The notes under the pieces: model-generated
What the model saw: the letters and a program-made list of their open reading frames with translations, nothing else
What the model was told of the DNA's origin: nothing
Database searches by the model: none
Translations under genes and position numbers: made by a program
Source: Scortum barcoo
Taxonomy: Eukaryota; Chordata; Actinopteri; Centrarchiformes; Terapontidae
NCBI GenBank assembly: GCA_023238725.1
Contig: CM041531.1
Coordinates: 2,826,102 to 2,890,101 of the forward strand
DNA: 64,000 nt
Direction: 5' to 3'
In this document: positions 25,463 to 38,300 of the stretch, piece after piece
How the letters are laid out: each line of letters opens with the position of its first letter
Position numbering within the stretch: the first letter of the stretch is position 1

Positions 25463-27485
25463 ATGTCCGTGGTCTGGAATTTTTTTAAAGTTTCACCTGC
25501 GGATAACAAAACTGCAATTTGTAATGATTGTAAGGCGCTTATCAAGCGAGGGGGGGCCAAGACTTCGTCCTTCAACACTTCAAATTTAATCGCTCACATC
25601 AGGAAGAACCATCCCGAGGTACACGAAGCGTTTGTGCAGCAAAGTAATGCAAAACAACTAGGAAAGGACGCACTGAAAAAAACAACGCAACTGTCGCTCA
25701 AAGAGTCAACAGAAAAAAAAATGAAATACAACAAAGAACACCCAAGAGCGAAAGCGATCAGCCAAAAAATCATGGAGTGCATCGCACTGGATAACCAGCC
25801 GTTTTCCATCGTGCAAGACGCTGGATTCAGCAAACTCGTGGAGTTCCTCGAGCCACGCTTTGCCATGCCTAATCGCAAGTATTTCTCGGATGTTTGCCTC
25901 CCGAGTTGTACAGTGTTGTTCATAGACATGTCGAGAAGCTAATTTCTGATGCTGTAGCCATTAGCTTCACAACGGATATCTGGTCTTCAAGCGTTAGCCA
26001 GGTTAGCATGCTGAGCTTGACCGCTCAATGGCTTGATCCAGACTTTGCGCCAATCAAGGCTGTGCTTCATTCTCAAGAGTGCCGTGGGTCTCACACGGCA
26101 CAAGCAATCACGTGTGCTTTTGGAAAGATGTTTGAAATGTGGAAAATCACCAAGGAGAAGGTGCATGTAGTTGTAAGGGACAACGCACGCGCAACATGGC
26201 TAAGGCTACGTCGGAGTTTGGTGTGCCAAGTCTGCCCTGTATGGCGCACACCTTGCAGCTGGCAGTGAGCGGAGGTGCCCTGTCTCAACGCAACATAGCA
26301 GATGCTCTGGCTGTGGGGAGGCGAGTGGTAGGTCACTTCAAACACTCACCACTTGCTTGCAGTCGTTTTGAAGACATACAAAAAGAACTCAGCATGCCTG
26401 TGAAAAAGCTGCAACAGGATGCACCCACCAGGTGGAATTCCACCTATTATATGATGCAAAGCCTGATGGAGCAGAAGAGGGCCTTGAGTGCATACGCTGC
26501 TGATTATGAACTCCCTGCAACATTGAATGCAACTCAATGGGGAATTCTGGAGAAGATGACCAATCTACTGGAACCCTTTGAACAGCTCACCAAAGACATC
26601 AGCTCTGCTGAGGCCACTGCTGCAGATGTCATCCCTGCTGTGATGTCCCTAACACGGCTGCTTGCCAAGACTGATGAATCAGACAAAGGTGTGCAAACAG
26701 CCAAACGTACTCCTACTCGAAGCTGTCTGTGATCGCTTTAATGGTGTGCAAAGTGAACCACTGTATGCCATTGCAACTATGGTGGATGCTCGTTACAAAG
26801 ATCGTTATTTTGACTCTGATAAGAAGGGGGAAGCACTGAATATGCTGCTGAGTGTTGTGGATGAAATGGCTGCTGGTGGTAATGATCATCAGGAAGAGGC
26901 TGCTGCTGCCAGTGCAGATGACCCAACCCAGGAGGACTGGAACCCAGCACCTAAGAAGGCCCGAAATAAAAGCCTGCAGGACATGTACCAAGAAATCCTC
27001 GCAGAGAATGACATAATCAAACAAGCAACTGCAGGCGAAACAGCTTCACAGGTGAGTAAATAATAAACTTATGTAACTATTTTCATTCGCTGAGTGCTTC
27101 ATATTAAAGTTTACATAAAATGAACACAGCAAACATTTGTCTGTCATTGCTTTGAAGAAAAGTTAATAGAATTCTATTCTTGTTTTTACGTTTTCTTTTT
27201 CTTTAGGTGCATGCATACTTGGGAGAGGTCACCATCCTCAAGAAAGAATGCCCTTTGAAGTACTGGAAGTCCAACCAGATGCGCTTCCCTGCTCTTGCCC
27301 GTGTAGCGCGCAAGTACCTCACTGCACCCTGTACCAGTGTAGACAGCGAACGGCTGTTCAGTGCTGTCTCGAATGTCATCGACGAGAAGAGGAATCGTAT
27401 ACATTGCGACAATGCTGAGATGCTTATTTTCATTCAGAAAAATCTACCTCTCTCTCTTACACACAAGTACAATGATAAGAATTAG
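25463..27485 (+). pseudogene. hAT transposase (BED finger), frame-broken
   Basis: Cut-and-paste transposase. The N-terminal BED zinc finger has C20, C23, H45 and H50. The first catalytic Asp lies in FTTDIWSS, the second in VRDNAR and the Glu in VDSERLFSA; the C-terminal hAT dimerisation domain runs from LKYWKSNQMRFPALA to IFIQKNL. One intron (27052-27206, gtgagt...tttag) joins exon 1 to exon 2 (27207-27485) between codons. The frame breaks three times: near 25902 (1 nt short at CTCCCGAG), near 26192 (extra GC in CGCGCAAC) and near 26710 (extra base before CTCCTACTC). Everything between the breaks reads as good hAT sequence, so decay is recent or the breaks are sequence errors. Confidence 0.88.
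27052..27206 (+). other. Intron in hAT transposase
   Basis: The donor CACAG|gtgagt and acceptor tttctttag|GTGCATGC join GCT TCA CAG to GTG CAT GCA in phase, linking the central and C-terminal parts of the transposase. Confidence 0.75.
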
Positions 27486-28600
27486 AGCAGTCCACACCAG
27501 GTGAGTCTGCATCACCATCAGTCTTTGAGCCTCATTTGTTGCACTTTAAAGGAGGGCTATGTTTACTTTTTTGACTGAGGCTGTTTTTATTTGTGTGCCT
27601 TTTTCATTTGCATATTTTTGTTACTCATACAAAAGAGAGGGCAGAATGAACCCAGTTTATAATTTTAATGATTGTTTTAACCAAGCTATGTACAGTTACA
27701 TAAGCCCATCAATCTTTCAGCATCATTCATTGGACTTTGACAAAAGGAGAACTTTGTTTACTACTCTGGAAGGTCTGAAGTGAACTGTGTGCCCTTCTTG
27801 TTTTCATTGCACACCACGTTGATATTGCAGGTTTTGTTTTCTCATGTTTAGCTGGGCTGATTGAGCCCAGTTTATATTTTCAGTGACTGTATTAGCCCAT
27901 GTAATGTGCTCATGACTGAGTCTGTCTATATCTGTGCACTTTTGTTTCCTTTGTTTGCACATTACCTCATTCCTAAAGTGTTGTTTGTACCTCATAGAAA
28001 TGAACAGTTTTCAATATATTAGGCTGTCCTACACTACATGTTATTTCTGTTTACTTTAAGTGCTGCACAAAGTTGTACAGGACAGGTACAATGTTGTTTA
28101 CAATTTGTGAAGAAGTCAGATTTGTCCTAGTTGTAATGGGCATTGTCAGGATGATCTCAGGAAAAGCTGTTGTTTGAGACAAAATGTTAAAAATAAATAT
28201 GGCACTTTTCCACAACTTGAAGTAGTGTTCTTATTTTGTACAATGTTAATTTGTGGAATGCCTCTAGTGGGGCATCAAAATAAAAGTAGGTGATGTGTTA
28301 ATTCCACGACAGGAGATATGTGATGTGACCTAAAAATAGTTTTGGGGAAAAGCGGCTGCATATATCTGGTATCGGTTGATATCGGAATCGGAAATTAAGT
28401 GTTTGGACAATATCGGCGTATCGGATATCGGCAAAAAGTTAATATCGGACATCCCTACTTAAAATAAATGTAATGGAGTAGAAAGTACAATATTTATTTA
28501 TGAAATGTATAAGGTGACATAAAATGGAAATACCCAAGTACATCAAAATTGAAAAATTCAGTACTCGAGTAAATATTCTTAGTTACTTTCTACCACTGAT

Positions 28601-29524
28601 ATCTACTACCCACTTTGTGTATATAAAGTATAATATATTTATAATTTTAGTTGCCAATAAGTTAGTGCTAATTATTTCTTATTGTATCAAATACAATATT
28701 ATCATGTTAATATTATTATAGTTGAAGATAAGAGGAGATTTCATTGATGTCTGAGGAGAAATTCACAAGCAACCCAGGAAAACTGGTCACAATACATCTG
28801 TTGACATTCATTTTTTAAACTTTATCACTGAAGCTGAAATGATAAATGAATTACAAAATACAATATTATTATCATATTAATATTATCATAGGTTAAGATG
28901 AGACTTTATTGATCAGTGTTAGTACATGACATCTGGAGACAATAAAGCTCAACCTGAGCGAAGGTGAAATCATCCTGAATGTATAAAAGCACCTGAATGA
29001 GTCTGCAGGGCCTTTAAGTCAGCAGTTATGAATTTTTTATGTGAAATAGTTACGTAATTTATAAACCACTGGCTGCTAAAATATCATATCACAAATATTA
29101 AAAGTACAACGTCACCTCTAAGGAATTCATCTGCGGTGCCCTTCTCATCTCCTGATCTTGAATTTGCTCTCCACTCAGAAAAGTACGCTAATCTGCAGCA
29201 GCTAAATGTGGGAATCCATCACTCACACGCTGAACATACAACCAAAGAATATAAAATGAGGGCAGAGATAAAAAGGATGACACATCGAGCTCTGTGTTTC
29301 CACTGATGCTGATTGACTGCTGCAGATGTGGTTGACGGGCCAGTGCAGCCGTGATGCCTCGAGGCAAGGTGACCTCCTCCTGCTTGATCATTAAACACTG
29401 TCATGAAACCACTGCACACACTTCACTTTATTTGGATTTTTGCTTCTTACACAGCAGTTTAATCGAGATAGCGTCACGGAAGCAAATAAAACTCATGTAG
29501 TCCTGTTTTAAAGAATGGCAAGAT
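28601..29524. other. AT-rich stretch, no gene seen
   Basis: ATATTATTATCATGTTAATA-like words recur at about 28690 and 28863, a short local repeat. Nothing else recognised. Confidence 0.4.
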
Positions 29525-29942
29525 GTTTAGGAAAATACATTTATACGTTTTTTCCCCCACAGTTAAACTAGATATCATTCTCATGTCTGTGTGTAATAAA
29601 CGGACCTGGAGTCAGGAGGCAAGCTTAGCTTAGCTTAGCATAAAGAAGAAGTTGTCATGAAATAGTTACAGCTAGTTTTCCTCTCATAAAACAAACAACA
29701 TAAAAATCTTGATTTGTGATCTTTAGAGTTGCTAGTAGGGATATTTTCAATCTGTGGATAGAGCCAGGCTAGCTGTTTCCCCATTTAGTCCAGCCTTTAT
29801 GCTAAGCTAAGCTAATTTCCTCCTGGCTCCAGGTCTATACTTAACACACAGACATGAGAGTGAGATTAATCTTCTCATCTAACTCTCTGAACAAACTGAA
29901 TAAGCATTTTTTTCCCCAAATGTCAAACTATTCCTTTAAGCA
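29525..29942. mobile_element. MITE-like element with AGCTTAGC inverted repeats
   Basis: Internal arms AGCTTAGCTTAGC (near 29628) and GCTAAGCTAAGCT (near 29801) are complementary. The right end carries AATGTCAAACTATTCCTTTA. This arrangement (with AGCCAGGCTAGCTGTTTCC between the arms) is a widespread teleost non-autonomous repeat. The exact ends are approximate. Confidence 0.55.
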
Positions 29943-30054
29943 CATTTCAATCTGTTTCTTAAATATGAACACAAGTGAATTCTCTGATATTGTTTGTTAA
30001 CTTGTGAAATTTCCTTTAGTAATGTTGACACAATGAGTTTTTTAAGTCTTAATG

Positions 30055-30350
30055 AGCATGTTTCAAATACCTATTATGTTCGCTGTGGTGTTCCACAGGG
30101 CTCAGTACCTGTTCCCTTCCTTTTTAAATATTAGACAGGCTTCCACTCAACCAAATTTACCACACAACTATACAACAGAATACCTTAAAAATATAAAATA
30201 TTACAGACTGAATGTGTAACAACTGCTCAAAATTAAATGAGGACAAAAAATATCATTATTGGTGCTGATTATATACAAACCTCTTAGTGGCAAATAAAAG
30301 CCTGGGTGTCATCATAAACAATGAATATAACCTTGGGTTAGGGCTTGACT
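30055..30350 (+). mobile_element. LINE reverse-transcriptase fragment (plus)
   Basis: In plus-strand frames I read CGVPQGS (the RT finger/palm motif VPQGS), then a CLKLNEDK-like phrase and KSLGVIINNE (equivalent to the LGV.. motif of L2/Rex-type LINEs). It is broken by stops and internal deletion, and no ends were found. Confidence 0.5.
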
Positions 30351-31610
30351 GGTTCTTTCTGAAAGATTCATTGTATTTCAGCCACCCAGCTTTAGTTATT
30401 TTTGTGTGAAGAGGCTCAGGATACGTCCCACACAGCTCGTGAAATTGCATAAAAGCATTGTGAACAGTACACCTCTGTTCCCTTCACTGACAGAGGAACA
30501 CCATCTGATGTCGAGGACAACAGGGAGCTCGAGTCTGTTCGGCACAGTGAGGAACAACGAGACAAGTCAAACCCCTGCTCACCACCTTTTTCATGGGTGG
30601 TCTATGTTTTTAGTTTTGTTCACCTTCTTTCCTCACCTCGTCTGTAAACACAGATTAACAGTTTTATTTTCTGCTTTCAGAGAAAAGCAGCAGCGGTTTA
30701 GAGGCTGAGACTGGGAGGGTGATTTTTTAAATAATGCAGCAGACTTCCCGGTCTCACAGTGGGTGTGAAAGCCAGTCACAGTGGGGAAACCATAACACAT
30801 CACTAGGATTTATCTCAGTTTATAGCGGTTGTGTTTTCTCTGGGAGCACAAAGACTGCAGCAGCCGAGATAAGCAGCAGATGTTTGTGAACAAAGAGTCT
30901 GTTTCAACTGATTTCACACTTTCACAAATGTATGTATGCAATAAACTTCGTCACACGCTGTCAACAACAAATTTTTAATTATTCGCACTCTGTTGTAAAT
31001 CACTGCAATTATGAAAGAAAACTATTTTACTGACAATAAACATGTCAAATTAAACTAATACAGTACACGGAAACCACAGTTTGATCCACTGTCGCTTGGG
31101 AAGAAAGTCCACTTGTCTCTTTTTTTTAAGTTATTGATAATTACAGGCATGTAATAAGTACGTCACTACAAGTATGAGGTGAACGGGAAGCATAATCTCT
31201 CATCCAACATATGATGAGAACAGCTGATTTCAGATGCACTGACTCAATGAAAATGCCCAGCTGGAAACATGAAGTAAAATGACATTAAAAAGATTTCATG
31301 ATCACTGCTCCTCCTGGTGGATAGATCAAGCATTGCAACTGGTTTCCACACATGGGATTTCAGTCGTTACAAGATGGAGCTAAGTTATTACTTCATATAA
31401 AGGGGATCTCATTACAGCCAAGGACCCAGCCGGGCCCTGTCATGGACCAGTCAAATATTCAAGATGGCTGCATCTTGAATATTAAATGTGTCAAAATTAA
31501 AATGATGCTGTAAATATTATTTTTAATATTTTAGCAAATAGTTTTCTGAAATATTAACAAGACAATGAATCTTGACTGGTCCCTGAACTGTGCAGCATTT
31601 CAAGTCAGGT
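30351..31610. other. Intergenic, no gene seen
   Basis: Between the LINE relic and the NLR 3' end. Near 31.44-31.51 kb, a short complementary TTCAAGATGGCTGCATCTTG-like palindrome suggests a MITE remnant. No coding signal. Confidence 0.35.
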
Positions 31611-31788
31611 TTACTACGACGTCGTCAAAAACAGCAGCAGCCTGGAAGCTTTTCTAGAACATCTACAAACCTCCAGATAAATGTACCACAGCATCCAGCA
31701 CTGAGATCTGCGCTGATATTTTCTGTTTTCTGTCCTTTTCTGTCCCATAGTTAAGTTGATTAGATTGAGTTTACTCATTTGTGAGCTA

Positions 31789-31801
31789 CAGCGCCACCTG
31801 C
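31789..31801 (-). promoter_or_regulatory. CTCF-like motif downstream of NLR gene
   Basis: The minus strand reads AGCAGGTGGCGCT, matching the CTCF core. It lies about 0.3 kb beyond the tentative last NLR exon, towards TSPAN18, where a domain boundary would be plausible. Motif evidence only. Confidence 0.3.
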
Positions 31802-32079
31802 TTAAGTAAATAAGTGGCTGCTTTTCTTCAGCTGTAATGAAGGAGGGTAGAGAGCACACTGACTTCTTCTCTTCCAAAAACAGGTTTGTTATGTTGTCAC
31901 TTGGAGAAATTTCATTTTTGTTTCATGTCAGACAGAGTTGAAACTGAACATGAATCATATATAATATTTTAAGTGTAATTTCTGTTTGATACGTCACATT
32001 TTTAGTGGTGAAACCTCAATAAGTGTCCAAGTGAAGTCGTTCGTGGTTCATACTGGAGGACTTCACACTGTGCAGGCTG

Positions 32080-32145
32080 CTGCTTTCACTCCTTTTTGTC
32101 TCCAGACAGGTTTTCTTTCACATCCAGTTTGACATTTAGACTAAC
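32080..32145 (-). other. Possible terminal exon / start of NLR 3' UTR
   Basis: The acceptor tccatcag at about 32146 is followed by GTTAGTC. In the phase from the 32.3-kb exon it gives TAG within the first codons. In another frame it reads VSLNVKLDVKENLSGDKKE then stop, which also looks protein-like, so the true splice path is unclear. Confidence 0.3.
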
Positions 32146-32327
32146 CTGATGGAGGAAAAGAGAAAGAACAATAATTAAAACTTGAGAGAAAAATTTGTAG
32201 TTAACAGTTCTAACAAAACAAAATAATAAAAAATATTTTTGGTTTTAAAATGACCAAATGTTGATTTTAAGATCAGATTTTAATGTACAATAGTTTGATG
32301 AAAGGGGGGAATTGTTTCAATACTCAC

Positions 32328-32368
32328 ATGTCTTGTGTTTGTCAGCTGTGATCAAGTGCTCATCGATC
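32328..32368 (-). CDS. Possible short C-terminal exon of the NLR
   Basis: A 41-nt interval between a good acceptor (ccctgcag) and donor (ACAT|gtgagt). Joined in the phase used by the LRR exons it reads IDEHLITADKHKTC, and the next candidate exon (from 32145) closes the frame with a stop at once. No B30.2/SPRY domain is present. Splice signals are good but homology is lacking. Confidence 0.35.
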
Positions 32369-35300
32369 CTGCAGGGAGGAAGATAATCCCAATAGTTATA
32401 GATGAACTTTAAAATAATTGTTCATTCTTTGAGTTTGCCAGCTTCAGAGTCCCGACACAAACCAACTCATCAAATTGTATCATATCTTCACCATGAAGAC
32501 TACAACTGACTGCAGACTCTCCTGTTCTGTGTCTCCATCGGAGGAAATAACTAGTCTGTCTACATCAAAAGAAAAAAAGGAGGCAAAATAACCTTTTTCA
32601 GCGAAATGTAAAGTAACATATGTCTGATAAAAAGTTAAAAATGACAGTAAAATGTTGCTTTTCATTGTCAGCTTGCACCTTATTGTTTGTGGACGAATTA
32701 AAGAAAAAAAACAAAAGATTAATCAGAAGGAGAATATGCACTCAATGGATAAAATCACTGATTTGCTGTGGTAGGTAAGGCTGCTCACCCGCCAACACAG
32801 AAACCCAAATCTTGATTCCCAGTAGAGGAACCTCTGTACATTTGACTGTGAGGTTTCTCCTCTTTGTTGTTGATCTAGAAACACCTGCTAGTTGGTTTGG
32901 GTGCTCACACAGTGGAAGATGAACTGGAGGGAAACCTCATGGGAGTAACACATTAAAGTCCCTGTGTTAAGTACAGTAATGCTGAAAAAGCATGGACAGA
33001 GTCGGACGCCCTACTGACCTCAGAGTCTGCAGTCTACAGTGTGGACTCTCCAAAAGATCAGCCAGCATCCTCACCCCTGAATCTTTCAGGTCATTGTGGC
33101 TCAGGTCCAGCTCTCTCAGATGGGAGGGGTTGGACTTCAGAGCTAAGACCAGAGAAACACAGCTGACCTCTGACAACCTGCAGTACCTCAATCTGAAAGA
33201 AGAATAAATTATGTGACTTTAAAAAAAGACAATGTTCCTGTTTGAAATTGTTCAGCGATTAATAATCTGCAGTTGAAGACAGTTTAGAAAGTAGAAGTTT
33301 AGAAAATGGATGCAGCTTCAAAACTGTCAAATACAAACAAACAGTGAAAAAGAGCTCTCTTTATTAATATTAATGACAACGTGCTGCTACTTCAATAAAG
33401 ACGAAGTGACTTCACCTCTTAAACTCTGCCAGCTCCACCAGTGGCTCCATCTATACTAACTCATGTTGTGCAGCCAGAAACACAAAAAACTCAAGATAAA
33501 AAAATAAAAATTTCCAAAGAAATTTAATACGTCAGAATGAATTTTGGAGAAATCTGAACAAAAGACATCTGCAATACTAGAAGTACAGTCATAAAATGAA
33601 AGCATCTTCAATTTAAATTATTCAGTCAGTATGAGGATCAAAAAGCTTCATAACAATGACAAAAAAGAAAATACTCAATATATATGTTAATGTCTGTTAA
33701 TGCTTGGTAGTTGTAAAAGATTATTGATTTATTCATTAAACTAAGGTATTTCTATTATTAGTATCACTACAACTTTCACATCATATTAACCTCAGCACAG
33801 ATATAGAAAATGTTGTCTGACCTCAGAGTCTGCAGTCTACATTGTGGACTCTCCAGAAAACCACACAGCAGATTCACTCCTGAATCCTGCAGCTTTTTGT
33901 CACTGAGGTCCAGCTCTCTCAGATGGGAGGGGTTGGACTTCAGAGCTGAGGCCAGAGAAGCACAGCTGATCTCTGACAACCAGCAGCACCTCAGTCTGAA
34001 TACAAAATAAATGATGCAGATTAAAATCCTTTAATGATCAAATCACATGTGTTCATTTTTTAAATGTGCAGCTCAACATCACAATGTTTTCCCCCTAAAA
34101 TAAGTGGAGATTGTGTTATGGTTGATCAGAGCAGAAAGTTTACTTGCTGAAGAAATATTTCTGTCAATTTAAAATAAATGTTAGTTCAGAGGATTTTAGA
34201 ATCCCAGTAGGTTTTTGCACACAAGGAATTTGACTGTGTATTGGTGCATAACAAAAAAAAAAAACATATAAAATGTAAGAAAAGATCAAAATAGGGCACG
34301 CAGGTGGCTCAGTCGGTAGAGTGTGCGTGGCCATGTGTATGAAGCCATGGGCCTCTCACCGCAGTGGCCCCGGGTTTGATTCCCTGCCTGGGGCATGGCC
34401 CATTTGCTGCATGTCCTTCCCTCTCTCTCTCCCATCCTTTCCTGTCACTCTTCAGCTGTCCTATCTGCAATAAAGGCTAGAAAACGCCCAAAAATAAAAT
34501 AAATAAAAAACTCAAAATAAGTACTGGAAGAACAAAGGATAAATTAAAGTGACAGTCAGTGGGATTCAGAAAAGAGTGGACTAGTTTGAAAATTTGAGTG
34601 TGTCCAACTTCTGTCCAATTGTGATGGAGCTGGTGATGGACTTGATGATAGCAGAAGTCATGGTCATTGACTGGCTGGTTGAACTTCTTCAGCTGCCACA
34701 GGAAATACATATCGGAGACATGTTTCCCAGCTTCTGATGGTTCCTTCTGTCGGGAAGTCTGATTTACCTGCGGGTGGAGTCAGGCACATTTAGCTTGGAC
34801 AACTTGTGTCCACAGCTGAGGTCCTCAAACAAGACTTTGGCAGGTTCCTGAGGATGCTGGGGTGTCTTGAAACAGTCTGGCACAAGTCATATGTCTCTGC
34901 TGAAGTGTTAAAGATATTCTTGAACAGTACAGTGCTTCATGTGGACATCTATCAGCTGGTTCAGATCATCTTGGTGAAGGCTATTCCACTTTATCGGAGT
35001 GCGTGATGGTTGGTGCCCTTTCTTTGTCATTTCTATTGTTTTACATTTCTTGAGGCTGGAGTCTGGCTTGATGATATAAACATGTGGAATGGTCAATAAC
35101 TCAAACAGCAGCTTGGCAAATCAGCTGAAGTTAGCAGTATGGGCCCAGTAGTAAGACAGGAACTCCAACATCTGACACAACTCACTGACCGTGGCAAGTG
35201 TTATTTCTTTTAAAGGCCCTCAGTGGAGTAGTTTCTGTTGGGTTCTCCCGTCACACACTTCCCAAGGGACCGCACCTGGAATAGCTCTCATTTCTTTGGG

Positions 35301-38300
35301 GTGAGCTTTACTCCATGTTACTTGTACCGCTGGAGCACCACACGGACATGTCTGTGATTGTCTTTGAAACTGTTGCTGTGTATTAAGTTATTGTCTTAGT
35401 ATGGCAAGCCAATTGTGCCCCTCAATCTTTGGAATCTCTTTTGGTAAGAGCTCAGGCCAAATGGTATGCACATCCACTGGTGGAGGACCCAAGATGTTAC
35501 TGAATGCTGTCAGCAGCTCCCTCTCTTAATCAAGGAATCCCTGGTGGTAGTCCTTTCCCTGGTCCAACACATAGAACCATGAGCTCCCACCCAGTGCATC
35601 TAGTATGTCCTGTATCCTGGAGATGTGGTTGTCGGGGACAGACTTTCAATTCAATTCCCGATAGTCACAGCAAGATGCCATTCTTCTTCTGCACATAGAC
35701 GACTGGTGAGGAAGGTAAGAAATATGGTGACTAGGATGGTGTGACCCACCCTCAGTTTAACAAGACCTGTAAATGTTCTTTCACTTCATTTTGGAGGGAT
35801 TCTGGGACAGACATGTACCTTGAGGTGTTATGTGTATCTTAAGGGACAGAATGCAACCAACGTCATCTGTGTTGAAAGCAAAGGCCTGGTATTTTCTTTT
35901 AGCATTTGTTCTGTAGCTTCCTGTTGGGCCCCTGTGAGGTGGTCAATGTTCACTTGAGGGTCCTACACCTGTGATTGCGAGCTATTTTTGCTTTTAGGTT
36001 GTGTGTCAGTGGACCTTGGCTCACCAAACTGATTTGTTGTCCAGTGCATTCTCCATGAGCTGGGCTGTTGATGAACATACTGTTTTCACAGACTGCAAGT
36101 GTCCCACAGCTCTGCATGTTCCAAGAAGATATTGTGGTCTGTGGTGTTTACAATAGGAATGGACACTTATGGCCCTTTTTCACTAGCACCTACTCAGGCT
36201 CGCTCTGACTCGACCTTCGACTCGACTCAGTTTCGGTCATGCTTTCCATCACAATAGAGTACCACCTCACCATGGGTGGGGAATCGAAACTCCAGCGACG
36301 CGTCATTTGTTATGCGACACAAACACGAAACAACTGTGGAGGCCACCAGACAAAGAAATGTCTGCACCTCATCGCTTGCTCCACGGGGTTGATTTCTGTG
36401 CAGCATCTCTGATCGTGTTCGTTGTTGTTATTGCGTTTTAAAAATGGCGCGGTTGACTCTTATGAACGAGAGTCGCTCTCCTGACTCATCTAGTGACGTC
36501 AGGCTCTGGCCAATCAGTGGCCTGCTGACGCTGACGTCACATTTTCGGCTCGACTCCGGAAACCCGGCCGAGTAGGTACAAGTGGAAAAGGGACAATATA
36601 TTATCCTCCTATCCAGAATCTGTGCAAGGACTTCTTTGACAACAAGGCCTTTGTGTCGCCCGGAGGTTATCCATGGTTTCACTGATCCAATGCTTTGATG
36701 TCCTTATAGCATGTTTGCAGGGTTTTAATGTCAACCTGTATTCAGGAATCAGGTGGATTTATGATTATGATATTGTGAGAGTGTTCCAGTGCAGCTCTGG
36801 AAAAGGCGGGATTTTCTGCTTACTATAGTAGTGTAACAGTGTTTCAAAATGTTTTCCTGTTTGTTCGGGAATTTAATAAATTGTATTAGGGGGGTAGTGA
36901 CTGACATTTCACACAGGACAAAAACTAAGTCTGTGTTTGAGTCTGTTTCTTCTTTTTACTTTAATGGCTGGCGAGCGTGTGCCAGGCCTTTTGCGCATTG
37001 GCCCACAGTGACCAGTAATCATTGGCAAAGTCATGGTTTAACATAGGTTACAAACTAAACATGCAATGCACCAACACACCAAGGCATCAATCCGGAACAC
37101 CATCTTGAGCAACAATTACAGAAACTTGATTTACTTCAACGATTAACCGTGGACATTTTCTACAGTTTCATTAAGAAAGTCTTGTGACTTTAGACTAACT
37201 TTAATGCAAGAACAAAGAAAATATGAACAAATGGAATTTACAACATGACAACATACATCATGGTTGTAAGTTATATATGAACATAAATTAGGTTCAATTG
37301 TTGATTAAAAAATAAGATTGATAATAGTAGAAGAGAGTCAGTAAACTGACCTCAGAATCTGCAGTCTACAGTGTGGACTCTCCAGAAAAACCACACAGCA
37401 GCTTCACTCCTGAATCCTGCAGCTTGTTGTTAAACTCAGCTCCAGCTCTCTCAGATGGGAGGGGTTGGACTTCAGAGCTGAGGCCAGAGAAGCACAGCTG
37501 ATCTTTGACAACCTGCAGCCCCTCAATCTGAAAGAAGAATAAATGTTGTAACTTTAAAAAAGTTCATGTTTGAAATCATTCAGTGTTTAATAATCTGTTC
37601 AGAGCTGAAGAAGGTTTAGAAAGTAGAAGTTTAGAAAATGGAAACTCCAAACACCTGAACCCAACAGGATGCAGCTTCAAAACTGTCAAATACAGAAAGT
37701 GAAAAAGAGCTCTCATTAATATTAATGACAACGTGCTGCTACTTCAATAAAGACGAAGTGACTTCACCTCTTAAACTCTGCCAGCTCCACCAGTGGCTCC
37801 ATCTATACTAACTCATGTTGTGCAGACAAACACACACTGATTTAACATTTGACACAAGATCAGAAAATTTCCAAAGATGCCAAATATGTCAGGAAGAATT
37901 TTGGAGAAATGTAAACAAAAGACAGATACAGTATTTCTTGATTTCTTGATTCTTTCTGGATTTTCAGTTCAAACTATTCAGTCAGTAAAAGCATCACATT
38001 GCTAAATGACACTGTTGGAAAAAGGAAATAAACCATATGTTAAATCACATCTGAAATAGAGAAATAGAGCTTATTAATTTATTCCTTGTATTAATGTATT
38101 TTTTTATGATTCATTAAAAACACGATATATGACTTATATTCAGGTGTTGAAGAGGTTCAGAGTGAATTATCCAGTGGAGGATTTTTCTTGTTATATTCAG
38201 GTTTTAAATCTGGAGCTCAACATTGCTCTGCCACAGTCAATGGACTAAACCACTGAAGAAGAAAATGGACTTTAGCATGAAGATACTCAGTGTGGATCAG

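Larger units (their letters stand above)
25205..28457 (+). mobile_element. hAT DNA transposon with both ends and target duplication
   Basis: The ends are inverted repeats: TAGGGATGTCCGATA at the left and its complement TATCGGACATCCCTA at the right. The 8-bp flanks CTTAAAAT (25197-25204 and 28458-28465) are identical, as expected for hAT transposition. The left subterminal region holds a near-perfect palindrome around CCGATAATATCGGTCGGCC, and GATATCGG-type words recur at the right end. The cargo is a BED-finger transposase with one intron. Total length is 3253 bp. Perfect target duplications suggest a fairly young copy, but the transposase has three frame breaks, so this copy is probably non-autonomous. 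Confidence 0.93.
24676..28600 (-). mobile_element. Older non-autonomous element split by hAT insertion
   Basis: On the minus strand the element opens near 28600 with a GTGGTAGAAAGTAACTAAG-type end. It continues AAATATTTACTCGAGTACTG and TACTCCATTACATTTAT, is interrupted by the hAT at 28457-25205, and resumes with GTAATGCTT-complement sequence. It ends near 24676 with GAGTACTTTTATTG. This family of 'AAGTAACT ... AGTACTTTTA' repeats is very common in teleosts. Its left boundary is approximate. Confidence 0.55.

Noticed and set aside
34293..34370. Functional tRNA gene
   Set aside because: A/B boxes present but the anticodon arm does not fold as a tRNA and a SINE body follows; it is the SINE head.
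36428..36682. 84-codon minus frame, also seen near 50.3-50.5 kb
   Set aside because: Both are the same MITE interior; repeated because the element is repeated, not because it codes.
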